From: Mariniphaga sp.
GTDB lineage: Bacteria > Bacteroidota > Bacteroidia > Bacteroidales > Prolixibacteraceae
Direction: 5' to 3'
NCBI GenBank assembly: GCA_024636975.1
Contig: JAGXGA010000039.1
Coordinates: 1 to 50,324, forward strand
DNA: 50,324 nucleotides
Shown one piece after another: positions 16,919-26,381 of the stretch. The position numbers and the translations under genes were made by a program. The notes below the pieces were generated by a model. It did not search any database, was not told the origin of the DNA, and saw only the letters and a list, made by a program, of their open reading frames with translations. Position 1 is the first letter of the stretch. Each line of letters begins with the position of its first letter.

Positions 16919-17358
16919 TCACCAGCTCAAGGAATCCACCATTGCATTCGTGCAGGCATCAGTAGCATCAGTGCCTAAATACTCCATCTCAAGCGTAGGC
17001 ACTATCCCAAAATGCCTCATAAAAACACTGCTTATAATTTCAATGGCTTTTTGTTCGTGCTCCCTTTTAACCAGCACCGAATCGTGAATGGTTGCCGGTA
17101 AAATGCCGGTATCGAAGAGCGCCCGGGCTATATCGTCAATAAATACATAACTTTCAACCCGCTGCAAATAAATGGCAAGCTGGTTGTGTTTCTTTTTTTT
17201 TAACATGACTATTACTTCTGCCAAAAAAGGACACACCTTCGCGAATCGTTTCTTTTCCTTCCGGTAAGGGGTAAAAATCCTGCCTTCCTTATTTTCTTTT
17301 AAATTCCTCGATAACAACACTGCAAAAAAGATTTCCTTTACCTCGTCTCGCGTCAGCT
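16919..17358 (-). pseudogene. Truncated second copy of the polymerase-like gene
   Basis: Matches only the C-terminal third of the protein encoded at 17535-19337. It begins in the fingers motif (LTRDEVKEIFFAVLLSRN) and continues through YLQRVESYVFIDDIARAL, TIHDSVLVKREHEQ and HFGIVPTLEMEYLG. The matching frame is open upstream of the first ATG (17320) up to about 17358, where similarity ends abruptly. The N-terminal region and motif A are absent. Substitutions relative to the longer copy are numerous, so it is an old paralogue rather than a fresh duplication. The 3' end is intact. Confidence 0.85.
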
Positions 17359-17534
17359 ATTCATATTACGCTGATTGATGATGTTTATTCTGCCCCTTCC
17401 GGATGCTCCTCATAAATTCATTTCATAAAATCAAAACAAGAGTTTAAAACTGTTTTCTTATTAAAATGTCAACTTAATCGGAAAGAAATTATAACTCTAC
17501 CCTAACATTAAGCAAACAAATCCACCAAACACTC

Positions 17535-19337
17535 TTACCCTGCATTAGCCAGGCCATCGTTCGGATAACTTTGCAGCACTACCCCCGGTGTTTCCTGTAT
17601 CCTATCCATTCCGGAACCGGAACCGGAAGGCATTGGTTCGGCAAGCTGTGGCACGGCAAGTTGTGGCACGGATGTTTCCGGATGCTCGTAGCTGCCCCGG
17701 CGAATCCATGTTGTACGATTTGTTTTAAGGCCTCCTGTTGCGTTTTCTGCTGGCTGCACAGGATTTGCTTCCGCCTGGGTGTCTGCCGTGCCCAGGTAAG
17801 AGATTTCGAGGGTAGGGGCGATGCCGAAATGCATCCGGAATACTTCATCTGCTATTTCTATGGTTCGTTGCTCATGTTCCCGTTTCACCATCACCGAATC
17901 GTGCACCGTGTCGGGCACAATGCCTTCGGCCACAAGCACCCTGGCCAGATGATCGATGAACACATAACTTTCAACCTTTTGAAGGTACACCGATAGCAAC
18001 GAATGGTCATTGTTCTTAATTTTTTTCTCATCCTTCGCCCTTGCCTGTGATTGTGTAGCTGCCTTCAAGGCAACAATCATTTCGGCAATCATCGGGAATA
18101 CCCTGGCAAATTGCTTCTTTAGTTTCTGAAAAGGCACAAATTCATTACCGTTTTTCTTGTTGCATACCCGGTTACGGGAGAAGAATATGCAGAAAAAAAT
18201 CTTTTTTACATCATCGCGTGTGAGCTTTTTCCGCGAACTGGTGGAATGTGTGTTAAACCAGTCGCAGAATTTATCGTACAGCAATCCGCTGTTAACCCAC
18301 TCATTAAACTTCTCCAGTTCCTCGTTCACCTTACAGTTGCCGTGCGTTTTGACCCATTTTTGGTGAATTTTAATAACCTCGCGAATCTTGCGCCTGCCAA
18401 AGGTTTCATGAGGTTTGTATTTTGTAAAAACAGTACTTAATATGGAGAGAGATTGCGATTTATGACCTGTTGGAAGGAATATTGAAGAAGAATTATCTAA
18501 AATAATAGAATTAACTTCAAAAAGGTCGTTTTCGCGCTTAAAAAACGCGTCCGGAGTGGCATTTCCAAGCCCCAGGACGTGCCGTAACAACTGGTTAAAC
18601 AGGAAAGGCTGCGAGTTCTTGTTGTCACTTTGCATAAAATCGCCCTTAATGCAGTCACGAAACTCTTTTTTTAAATTCGTAAGGCTGGTGTCGAGCCGGT
18701 TGTTGGTTTTGTTTCGTTTGAAAAAACGGGTACGCTTGTCGGCTATCCCTTCTATCTGCATCAGGTACTGTATTTTCTTTTTGCCGTTGGGAAAGGTGCT
18801 CAGCAGGCGCATGGCCTTATCGTAATCAAATTCCATGTCGAGGAATCGTTTTTTCATCTGTTTCAGGTGCTTACACATTCGATAGGCATGTTCATGCTGC
18901 CGTTTGCGTTCATGGTATTTTCTTTTTCGTTCGAAATATACGTTTCCCGGTTTAAGCAGAACCGTGCAGCAGTCATACCTATAGGCAGGGTTCAGCCTGT
19001 AATGGTAGCATTTTTCACCTTTCCTGTAAAGCCCGTCGTCAACAATAAATCCACAATCTCTTAAATAATTGATGAACTGATCGGGACAGCAATCCAGCAT
19101 TGTGTGAAGGTGTTCATTATTGATGGGGAAGAACTTTTCCTTTTTTTCGATATTAAGATTAACCTCCTTGTAGAGCAGGTAGTTCAGAACAAAATAAAAC
19201 TTGTAAATACAGTTTCTTGCTTTGAGGGGTTTTTTCTCCAGCGTTTGAAGCAATAATTCGGTAATGGTTTTTGGGACCACAATTTTAAATGGCTTGCTTG
19301 TCCTTGTTCTTTTTGTCTTACGATTACGTTTGTTCAT
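17535..19337 (-). CDS. Divergent family-A polymerase-like protein
   Basis: 600 residues. The second half carries the three palm/fingers motifs of family A polymerases at pol I spacing: Asp238 and Gln243 in SDNKNSQPFLF (E. coli Asp705 and Glu710), Arg374-Lys378-Phe382 in TRDDVKKIFFCIFFSRN (Arg754-Lys758-Phe762), Gln453 in LQKVES (Gln849) and His479-Asp480-Ser481 in TVHDSVMV (His881-Asp882-Glu883). After motif C comes the usual strand-helix-strand, HFGIAPTLEISYLG. The N-terminal 230 residues are basic, with a region that could be a winged helix at about 70-105; no exonuclease domain is seen. The tail from about 520 is repeat-like (VPQLAVPQLAEP). Glu710 replaced by Gln and HDS instead of HDE are unusual. 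The nearest minus-strand upstream gene encodes an HTH_17 protein. Role (DNA or RNA synthesis, or a non-catalytic relic) is unknown. Confidence 0.75.
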   Translation of the reverse strand: MNKRNRKTKRTRTSKPFKIVVPKTITELLLQTLEKKPLKARNCIYKFYFVLNYLLYKEVNLNIEKKEKFFPINNEHLHTMLDCCPDQFINYLRDCGFIVDDGLYRKGEKCYHYRLNPAYRYDCCTVLLKPGNVYFERKRKYHERKRQHEHAYRMCKHLKQMKKRFLDMEFDYDKAMRLLSTFPNGKKKIQYLMQIEGIADKRTRFFKRNKTNNRLDTSLTNLKKEFRDCIKGDFMQSDNKNSQPFLFNQLLRHVLGLGNATPDAFFKRENDLFEVNSIILDNSSSIFLPTGHKSQSLSILSTVFTKYKPHETFGRRKIREVIKIHQKWVKTHGNCKVNEELEKFNEWVNSGLLYDKFCDWFNTHSTSSRKKLTRDDVKKIFFCIFFSRNRVCNKKNGNEFVPFQKLKKQFARVFPMIAEMIVALKAATQSQARAKDEKKIKNNDHSLLSVYLQKVESYVFIDHLARVLVAEGIVPDTVHDSVMVKREHEQRTIEIADEVFRMHFGIAPTLEISYLGTADTQAEANPVQPAENATGGLKTNRTTWIRRGSYEHPETSVPQLAVPQLAEPMPSGSGSGMDRIQETPGVVLQSYPNDGLANAG

Positions 19338-19760
19338 TTTTTATTTAGTTTATAAGTTTAAAGTTTAAAGTTTAAAGTTCCTGGTTCCTGGTTCCTTGTT
19401 CTAATGACCAATGACCAGTGACCAGTCTATTCCTCTGCACCGGCCATCTTCCTGCCAACGATTCCGGAGGAATCACATGTCTATAGCAATGCAGCCCCAA
19501 ACAACCCCCCCCGCGGCGCAACCACTGTCTCCGATTGAAATACAAACGTTGCATGCGCCTCCTCCTCCCAATGACCAGTGACTAATGACCTGCCCCCCGG
19601 ATAAGGATAGCATCCCTGCTTTTCAATGTTCCGTTCGTGCCTAAAAAGGAAAAGGGATGCCATCCTCTCACTGTTCACTGTTTTACCCCGTGGAATTCGA
19701 GCGCAGGAGAATATTCAACGGGGTCACTGTTTACCGTTCACTGTTCACTTCTTCACCTCC
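19338..19760. repeat. Repeat cluster between HTH and polymerase-like genes
   Basis: Contains three TAAAGTTTAAAGTT units, CCAATGACCAGTGACC repeats, and a GATTCCGGAGGAATCACATG palindrome block at about 19456-19535 (second copy at 38262-38330). A reverse-orientation copy of the GGATGGCATC/GATGCTATCC element lies at 19606-19666 and the GTTTACCCCGT element at 19683-19724. No gene. These insertions probably lengthened the spacer of a formerly tighter operon. Confidence 0.7.
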
Positions 19761-20036
19761 TCACTTCCTCTTATATCCATTCTCCAGTATCCGCTCAATA
19801 TCGGCAGTGCGGTAAAAGATTTTGCCGTCGATACGTGAGTAGGGCAGGCAACCGTTGTCGCGAAGTGTTTGCAGTTTCCTTTTACTGATGTTCAGGATAA
19901 ACAGCACCTGCTGCCCGTCGATCCACTCCTCCCTTAACCGCTGCGTGTGCGTTTTGGTCAGCTTCCGCATGTCTTTTCGTAATGCTTCCATTTCGGTTTT
20001 AATTCCCGATACTGCCTGAATAAATTCGTGTTCCAT
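19761..20036 (-). CDS. HTH_17 (excisionase/MerR-like) DNA-binding protein
   Basis: 91 residues. A short coiled-coil-prone N-terminus (ALRKDMRKLTK) is followed by a helix-turn-helix domain of the excisionase/MerR-like HTH_17 type: EEWIDGQQVLFILNISKRKLQTLRDNGCLPYSRIDGKIFYRTADIERIL. This kind of protein is frequent in Bacteroidota mobile elements, where it acts as excisionase or plasmid-type regulator. It lies upstream of the polymerase-like gene on the same strand. The same domain occurs at the C-terminus of the protein upstream of the Argonaute at 42720-43787. Confidence 0.85.
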   Translation of the reverse strand: MEHEFIQAVSGIKTEMEALRKDMRKLTKTHTQRLREEWIDGQQVLFILNISKRKLQTLRDNGCLPYSRIDGKIFYRTADIERILENGYKRK

Positions 20037-20885
20037 TTTCTTGTTCTCCTTTATTGTTTAGGTGAATACTATAGTTAGTTGTTTTCATTTCTTTCTTCGT
20101 TGGTGTATTTTTATTTTCTCTCTCTTTTTGGTGTACTTTGATGTTTTTGGTGGTAAAAAGAAAAGAGCTCACCACCCAAGCACCAAAAAAAATATCCAAA
20201 CTTCATTTGTTTCTGTTTAAAATATAAGTCATCACCTTTTTTCCGCAACCCTTTTTCCGCAATCCTTCGAACCCGTATCTGTACAGACGCAAAATTTTGC
20301 GTCTCTTCGAACCCGTATCTGTACAGACGCAAAATTTTGCGTCTCTTCGAACCCGGAACCCTCTCCCCGAGTCCACAGCAGTAGCCCGGAAAACAGTCAA
20401 AATATGCATGTAATTTGCTCAATGGTTTGCTATTATTCAGTTTGAGATCGTAAAGCAAATATACAAAAAATACCTCATTTTAGTGTTCATATGTTTGCAA
20501 TATTTATTAACAATGAGTTAACATGTTTTTATTATATATACAATATCTATCAGTTTTTTAGGTATCTTTAATGATACCATTTAACATGTATTTGTGTAAA
20601 GATAATTTGCAGAATGTAATAAGCATTTGGCAGGGAAACAAACTCTATTGATTAATTATGTAAAATGAGTTTGTATTACATTCTCCTGTTTTACCATCTG
20701 AACCCGAAACTCTGAACTCGAAAAAAGAGCTGTACAGACGCAATATTTTGCGTCTCTGAACCCGAAACTCTGAACCCGAAAAAAGAGCTGTACAGACGCA
20801 ATATTTTGCGTCTGTACCTTCTACACCTTTGTTTAATCAACCAGGTTACTCTCCTCATACTACCATCCTGCTACCTGCGCCCTAT
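20037..20885. repeat. Intergenic region with GACGCAAAATTTTGCGTC repeats
   Basis: No gene. Tandem copies at 20266-20349 of a unit of about 40 bp containing the palindrome GACGCAAAATTTTGCGTC and TTCGAACCCG. Two further tandem units at about 20699-20818 carry GACGCAATATTTTGCGTC and GAACCCGAAACTCTGAA. The AT-rich part 20440-20690 probably holds the promoter of the minus-strand HTH gene. It also contains scattered ATGAGTTA-type words that could be operator sites. Confidence 0.65.
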
Positions 20886-20990
20886 TAAACTCAATGTTAA
20901 CTCAATATTAATTCAGTGATAACTCAATGTAAAGTCAATTCCAATTGAGTTTAGTATGAGTTAATATTGAGTTTATACTGAATTTGACTG
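20886..20990. repeat. AACTCAAT iteron-like inverted cluster
   Basis: Direct copies of AACTCAAT on the left half (about 20888-20930) are followed by inverted copies ATTGAGTT on the right half (about 20945-20985). Together they form a symmetrical AT-rich block of about 100 bp. Clustered direct and inverted short words of this kind are typical of binding sites for a replication or recombination protein. The HTH/polymerase-like genes read away from it and the helicase gene lies 430 bp to its right. Function is inferred from form only. Confidence 0.5.
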
Positions 20991-21416
20991 GGAGATGGTA
21001 GAGCGGAGATAGGGCAGGGAGAAGAGGGCGCAGGGCATGGGGCATGGGGCATGGGGCCGGGAGCCAGGAGCCGGATGGCATCCCTCCTGCGGCCACTTTA
21101 AACTTTCAGCCTTAAACTTTCAACTTTCAACTTTCCTTCATCTTTTTTGATTATATTATGCTCTGAATGTTTGACTAAAATACAATCATTTATGTTTGGC
21201 TTTATTATTTTTGGATACAGTTACTCAAGCAGCGAATGAGTTATTTTCCCGGTCCTGATACCTGTGTCTAATAGTATTGTGTTTTCCTGTAAAATGTTAC
21301 TAACTTTATGAAAGCCATGTTGTTAAAGTGTAAAATAATTAGTAAATTTATAAGCTAAAAAGGAATCGTTCGCTTCAAAAGAGCGGTTCTCTTCAGTTTA
21401 CCTGACAGCTTGAAAT

Positions 21417-23603
21417 ATGAATACGATCGACAAAATACTGGAGAACCTGAACGGGCAGCAGCTAAAAGCCGTTACAACCACCGAAGGTTATGTGCGGGTA
21501 ATAGCAGGTGCAGGTTCGGGCAAAACCAAAGCCCTCACATCGCGTTATGCCTACCTGGTTGAAGGACTGGGAATGGATGCTTCGAACATTCTTTGTGTAA
21601 CCTTCACCAACAAGGCGGCCGGTGAAATGCGCAACAGGGTAAAACGGATAGCGGGCAATGAAAACGATTACAGTTACATCACCACGTATCATGGTTTCTG
21701 CGTAAAAGTATTGCGCGAGGACATCAATAAGATTCAGTACCCGAGGCAGTTTGTTATTATGGATGTTGAAGATCAGAAAACGGTATTGCGCGATGTGTAT
21801 GGAGAACTGGGTATTACTTCGAAAAATTTTACCTTCAAACAGGCAATTAAGCACATTGAGATGCGCAAAAGCAGTCTTGATTACCTTGAATGCATTGCAG
21901 AAAACAAAGAAATCCCAATAAGCAATGGAGCTGACTATCTGCTTGATAAAGTATTTGTAAAGTACCTGCAAAAACAGCAGCGTAACTTTGCCCTCGACTT
22001 CAGCGACCTGATAAACTTTACCCTGTACATTTTTGATAATCATGCCGATGTTCTTGAGAAGTGGCAAAACAGGATGTATTATATACAGGTGGACGAAACA
22101 CAGGACAGCTCGCCCAAACAGTTTTATCTGGTTGATTTATTGTCGCGCGTACATAAAAATTTATTTGTTGTTGGCGACCCCGATCAGACCATTTATGAGT
22201 GGCGGGGAGCGAAGCCTGAACTGCTTGTTGATTTCGACAAACAATTTCCCAGAGCACAAACAATAGTCATGAACCAGAATTACAGCTCAACTCCGAACAT
22301 ATTGAATCTGGGCAATCACATAATCAAAAACAACAAAATCCGCATCGATAAGGATATGGTTACTGCGAACTCCCCGGGCGTGGATGCAGTTCATTATCAT
22401 GCAAAAAACGATTCGGAGGAGGGCTTGTGGATTGCTGCCGAAATAAAACGCCTGGTAAAGGAAAATAACAAGTATTCCGATTTTGCCATTTTATACCGGG
22501 CAAACCATGTTTCAAGGGTAATAGAACAATCGTTAATTAAGGAAGGCATTCCTTACTCAGTTTGGGGTGGCATACGTTTTTTCGAGCGCCGGGAAATTAA
22601 AGATGTGTTGTCGTATTTGCGGCTGGTTGTGTTTGGCGATGACCTGTCGTTTCTGCGCGTTATAAATACCCCCTCCCGGGGACTGGGCAAAATGTTTATC
22701 GATGATATAAAGCAGATAGCCACCCGATGCGACATTTCGCTTTTTGAGGCGCTTGAAAAGAAATTGCCAACGTTGCCTCCGGGCAGAAGAGGTGCTGCAA
22801 AGTTTGTAAACCTGATAAAAGCGTTCCGGAAACGAAAAGATGAAATTTCAGTGTCGGGCCTGGTAAAGGAAATTCTGGATAATACCGGTCTCACAGCAAT
22901 GTATCGTGCCGATGGAGATGAGGACCGGCTGGATAATATAAAAGAGCTGCAAAATTCAATAATTAATCTTGAAAACGATGATGCGGGAAAACTTACCCTG
23001 GAAAATTATTTGCAGGAAATAGCCCTGTATACGGATATGGATTTAGATAACGATAAAAACGACAGGGTTAAATTAATGACCATCCATACCGCCAAAGGAT
23101 TGGAGTTTCCGTATGTTTTTTTGTGTGGTTTCACCGATGGGGTTCTGCCCGGCTACATGTCAATTAAAGAGCGCGGGGAACGGGCAATAGAGGAAGAACG
23201 GCGGTTAACCTATGTGGCAATCACACGGGCAGAAAAAGCATTTTATATGACCGAATCGGAAGGGCTTAATTTTCGTACAGGCATGAGTAAACACCCTTCG
23301 CGGTTTTTGTTTGAGATCAGGGAAAACCTGTATGTACGCCAGGGAATTTTACCTGTGGAAATTATTATACAGGCAAAAGCGCAGATTCATCTGGAAAATG
23401 AAAAATTAAATTCACCACAAATTTACGAGGTTGGTGATGTAGTTTCATTTAATATCGGGGGTGAAGGAAAAATAATTGCAAAAGACGACAGAAGGAGAGT
23501 TTACATTATAGAGCTCGGGAAAATAAATTCCGTCCGCCCTATCCGCTATGGATGGCAGGGAATGAAAAAAGTTGAAAAACAAGCAATGACCAATGACCAA
23601 TAG
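21417..23603 (+). CDS. UvrD/Rep-family ATP-dependent DNA helicase
   Basis: 728-residue superfamily 1A 3'-5' helicase. Motifs in order: Q-motif NGQQLKAV, Walker A AGAGSGKT (about 31-38), Ia TFTNKAAGEM, TYHGFC, Walker B VDETQDSS, motif III GDPDQTIYEWRGA, motif IV region RANHVSRVIEQSL, motif V TIHTAKGLEFPYVFL and motif VI YVAITRAEK. Length and order match UvrD/PcrA. The C-terminal 80 residues include a Tudor-like segment (GDVVSFNIGGEGKII) as in many UvrD proteins. It unwinds DNA in repair or replication. It reads opposite to the polymerase-like unit and may be a resident chromosomal gene or part of the insertion. Confidence 0.93.
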   Translation: MNTIDKILENLNGQQLKAVTTTEGYVRVIAGAGSGKTKALTSRYAYLVEGLGMDASNILCVTFTNKAAGEMRNRVKRIAGNENDYSYITTYHGFCVKVLREDINKIQYPRQFVIMDVEDQKTVLRDVYGELGITSKNFTFKQAIKHIEMRKSSLDYLECIAENKEIPISNGADYLLDKVFVKYLQKQQRNFALDFSDLINFTLYIFDNHADVLEKWQNRMYYIQVDETQDSSPKQFYLVDLLSRVHKNLFVVGDPDQTIYEWRGAKPELLVDFDKQFPRAQTIVMNQNYSSTPNILNLGNHIIKNNKIRIDKDMVTANSPGVDAVHYHAKNDSEEGLWIAAEIKRLVKENNKYSDFAILYRANHVSRVIEQSLIKEGIPYSVWGGIRFFERREIKDVLSYLRLVVFGDDLSFLRVINTPSRGLGKMFIDDIKQIATRCDISLFEALEKKLPTLPPGRRGAAKFVNLIKAFRKRKDEISVSGLVKEILDNTGLTAMYRADGDEDRLDNIKELQNSIINLENDDAGKLTLENYLQEIALYTDMDLDNDKNDRVKLMTIHTAKGLEFPYVFLCGFTDGVLPGYMSIKERGERAIEEERRLTYVAITRAEKAFYMTESEGLNFRTGMSKHPSRFLFEIRENLYVRQGILPVEIIIQAKAQIHLENEKLNSPQIYEVGDVVSFNIGGEGKIIAKDDRRRVYIIELGKINSVRPIRYGWQGMKKVEKQAMTNDQ

Positions 23604-24263
23604 TGAGCAAAGAGCAAAGAGCAAAGAGTCAAACGGCCTGGCGGTAAGTATGCGGTAACCGGAAGGCATCCTTTCTATGTTTTTTGCAGGAACGGAACAT
23701 TGAAAGCAGGGATTCTATCCTTATCCGGAGAAACGGAACTTTGCTACAGGAGGAATGCCAGTGAATAGTTAGTAAGCCGCCATTTGGCAATAGGAGGTTA
23801 GTTGCACTGCAGCCCGGGACTTTGACTTTCCAGGTCTAAGATTTCTAATATGCATCCTTCTTTTTAATTAAAAAAAGGTTTTTTATTGAATTGAGTTGAT
23901 AATGTCGGACTTGCAAAGTCCGACTCCCGGGAGTACGGCAATCTGAACCAACGAAGGGTAATCCTCCAATCCCTCATTCACCCCCGTTGACCAGTGGCCA
24001 TTCTTCCTGATGACCAATTGGAGCGCAGCGAAAATCCCGCAATGCAGAAATCTCTAATTAATCTACATCACTATAAAACAGCACGAAAGTATATTATTCA
24101 GGAAAGCTTCTTTGGCGGGATGCCCACTGACAGCTCCGTTGGGGTAACGGATGGCATCCTTTCATGTTTCCTGCACAATTGTTGCCATAAAAGCAGGGAT
24201 GCTATCCATCAAAATTATTTGAAAAATGAAGGATAGCATCGACCCAAAGCGATGCCATCCACA
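23604..24263. repeat. Repeat region between helicase and DUF6266 gene
   Basis: No gene accepted. Holds AGCAAAGAGCAAAGAG repeats after the helicase stop, then element copies with GGATGGCATC-like left ends and GGGATGCTATCC right ends at 23655-23721 and 24148-24209. A short GGATAGCATC/GATGCCATCC palindrome is at 24231-24260. TGGAGCGCAGCGAAAATCCC-type sequence fills the rest. Confidence 0.6.
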
Positions 24264-24302
24264 AAAAAAAGAGGCTGCCTTTGTATAAAGACAACCTCTG
24301 TA
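24264..24302 (-). terminator. Rho-independent terminator of DUF6266 gene
   Basis: Read on the minus strand: stem AGAGGTTGTCTTT, loop ATAC, stem AAAGGCAGCCTCT, then a run of eight T. It lies about 25 bp past the DUF6266 stop, in the right orientation, so this gene ends its own transcript. Confidence 0.85.
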
Positions 24303-24325
24303 AACTTAAGTTCAGCCTGGCCGGC

Positions 24326-24961
24326 TTAGGCTATCGTAGCTACCCCTGCGTAGGTGCTGTCGGAAACAAGCCCGTCGTCAGAAATAAAAGCAACCCAGCA
24401 ATGAACATCGTCTGCCATAAAATAAGCAGGTACATTAACTGTTTGACCCAATTGTGCCCTAGTAGCATTGTTAACCACAACTGCTTCATTTTTCGCCGGA
24501 TTAAAGATTGCAATTAAGGCTTTGTCGGTAGGAAGTGCATTTCCGCTGTCGGAATTGTCATCCCATGCAAATTCAACTGTACCAGGTGTTTCGGAACTTG
24601 CCACCGGTGATTCAGCCTTTTTTAACTTGCCCCGGCTCATAAGAACACTGGGGTAATGAATCCCGTAGTCGGGGAATGATCCCGAGATGGCATTTTGGAT
24701 GGTGTAGGAAAACGCGCTGTTAAAGGCCGACATCTTCACTGCATAATCCTTAAAGCCTAAATTCACAGCCTCATAAAGCGGCTGCAGGAACTTAAGAGTA
24801 ATTAGAAACTTCGAGCGCTGGTCCTGCTGTTTGGGTGTGTTGGGGTTAGCTACACTAGCAGGCATAATACGAAGGTAGTGGATACCTTTCCAGCTGGCTC
24901 CTACGGTGTTTCCCAGTTTCCCGGAAACTCCGCCATAAACCCCCTGAGCAATTTTTGCCAT
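24326..24961 (-). CDS. DUF6266 family protein (first copy)
   Basis: 211 residues matching DUF6266, a Bacteroidota family of unknown function. The N-terminus is characteristic: GVYGGVSGKLGNTVGASWKGIHYLR, followed by ANPNTPKQQDQRSKF. The C-terminal half is beta-rich with EFAWDDNSDSGNA, a DKALIAIFNP strand, and DDVHCWVAFISDDGLVSDSTYAGV at the end. No signal peptide or membrane segment. A second member at 46493-47155 shares this layout. Each lies on the minus strand upstream of an HTH_17 gene. Clear terminator 25 bp downstream. Confidence 0.85.
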   Translation of the reverse strand: MAKIAQGVYGGVSGKLGNTVGASWKGIHYLRIMPASVANPNTPKQQDQRSKFLITLKFLQPLYEAVNLGFKDYAVKMSAFNSAFSYTIQNAISGSFPDYGIHYPSVLMSRGKLKKAESPVASSETPGTVEFAWDDNSDSGNALPTDKALIAIFNPAKNEAVVVNNATRAQLGQTVNVPAYFMADDVHCWVAFISDDGLVSDSTYAGVATIA

Positions 24962-25350
24962 TTTGTTTAAATTTAATGGTTGATACTAATTTTCTTTAAT
25001 TTCCCGGCCTCTGTAAACAGTATGGCTTCGAAATTAAATTCACTGCTAAATTACCACTAAAAATGCGTAAATATATTGTAACAGAGATTGTTGCATTGGT
25101 TTGCATCACTTTTAAGAAGGGGGTGTTGATGTGCATATTCTATGCGGGTGCGGGTAAAAAGACACTTTGAATTATTATTGCGATAAGGCGATAAGTCGCC
25201 CTTTCGCAGTGCTCCCTTTCTCCCCATCGCAGTACTCACTAAGTCACTCATTCACCCCCGTTGAAATATTCTCCTGCCGTCAAATCTCACGGGGTAAACC
25301 AATCACTCATTCATTCATTCACTCAGTCTCTACGTCACCCAGTCACCCAG
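24962..25350. repeat. Repeat region with palindromic element
   Basis: No gene. AT-rich to about 25150 (probable promoter zone of the DUF6266 gene), then CGCAGTACTCACTAAGTCACTCATTCA-style repeats and the GTTTACCCCGT palindrome at 25254-25299. CACTCAGTCTCTACGTCACC repeats then run directly into the four-helix-bundle remnant. Confidence 0.6.
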
Positions 25351-25608
25351 TATCAGATAAGGAGATCTTCCCGTTCAGTCTCCGGCAACATAGCAGAAGC
25401 TTTTCGCAAGCGAAGATATCCTAAGTCATTCGTTGCCAAACTTACAGATGCAGAAGGCGAAGCCGCCGAGACTCAGGTATGGTTTGATTATGCTCTTGCC
25501 TGTAATTATATAGATTCAGAAACACACAAGAAATTATTTGACAAATACGAGCATATCATTTCAATGATAATGAACATGGAATTTCATCCTGAAAAATGGA
25601 CCTATTAA
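25351..25608 (+). pseudogene. 5'-truncated four-helix-bundle (23S IVP-type) gene
   Basis: The frame from 25354 matches the four-helix-bundle/S23 ribosomal intervening-sequence protein family: QIRRSSRSVSGNIAEAFRKR, YPKSFVAKLTDAEGEAAETQ, VWFDYALACNYI, and ending near EFHPEKW. The first roughly 30-40 residues (helix 1) are missing and replaced by translated CACTCAGTC repeat DNA that happens to be open. The usual family length is about 115-125 residues. A further scrap, SDAEGEA-like, lies at about 25757-25785, embedded in the same repeat. Confidence 0.8.
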
Positions 25609-25816
25609 TTTTCTCAGTTTCGCTCAGTCACTCAGTCTCTAAGTCTCTCAGTCTCTAAGTCTCTGCATCACTCGGTCTCTAAGTTGTTGAAGTCACTCAG
25701 TCACTCAATCTCCCCATCGCAGTGCTCTTAGTCTCTCAGTCTCTCAGTCTCATAATTTCAGATGCCGAAGGCGAAGCATCTAAAGACGGGCAGAATGCAA
25801 TTTTAGGTTATTGGAT
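25609..25816. repeat. CAGTCTCT tandem repeat tract
   Basis: Degenerate tandem TCAGTCTCTAAGTCTC and GTCACTCAGTC units from about 25618 to 25750, then a short scrap resembling the four-helix-bundle gene. Similar tracts occur at 26900-26955 and 36965-37012. Confidence 0.7.
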
Positions 25817-26343
25817 ATGAATCAACGGGTAATATCAATTAAAAATCCAAAGGATGATACAATGGGGGCTTCCATTAATTCCTTGGTTGATGTGCTGGAT
25901 CAATGGAATTCTGTTTCAGAAAATGAAAACATTATTGTAGATTTAAGCAGAATTACTTTTGTTCATCCTTTTTTTATTTTACCAATTTGTGTATTGATTT
26001 CTGAACAAGATGACAGGATTGTAGAAATTCTGTCAAATTCAAGAATTTATAGCTACCTCCAAACTGTCCTTTTTCCCTCAGGTTTTGATGCTGTGCAAAC
26101 AGAAAACTGGAAGGATGCACTTATCCGGTATTCCCGGAAATCGTATATGCCAGTTTGTAAGATTCCTTCTGCCGCAACAACTGCAGGCATAAGAGAAGAT
26201 CTGCTGACAACTTTTGAAATATACAAGAAGAAATTGAGCAAATATATAAACTGCCTGATTTTGGCTGGAAAGGAACCATGCTGGCGCTGCAAATTCCAGG
26301 TATGTTACCTGCCGGTTTCAACTATACAACCTATTTAGAATAA
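25817..26343 (+). pseudogene. STAS-like/GHKL ATPase gene with internal deletion
   Basis: Reads from ATG 25817 as an N-terminal domain of about 105 residues (ENIIVDLSRITFVHPFFILP) and then a linker up to FEIYKKKLS. The tail in a different frame, QIYKLPDFGWKGTMLALQIPGML ending at 26343, resembles the C-terminal end of a HATPase domain (GWKGT). The ATPase core is therefore deleted and the ends are out of frame at about 26229. It sits directly upstream of a DUF4325 gene, and such ATPase/DUF4325 pairs are common in Bacteroidota as presumed partner-switch-like modules. Confidence 0.65.
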
Positions 26344-26381
26344 ATTTGTTAATTATAAAAAATGCAATACATTTGCAAGTA

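Noticed and set aside
23994-24236. Frame of 80 codons in the helicase-DUF6266 gap
   Set aside because: Most of it is a translation of a dispersed 62-bp element, as are the similar frames at 30758 and 36374.
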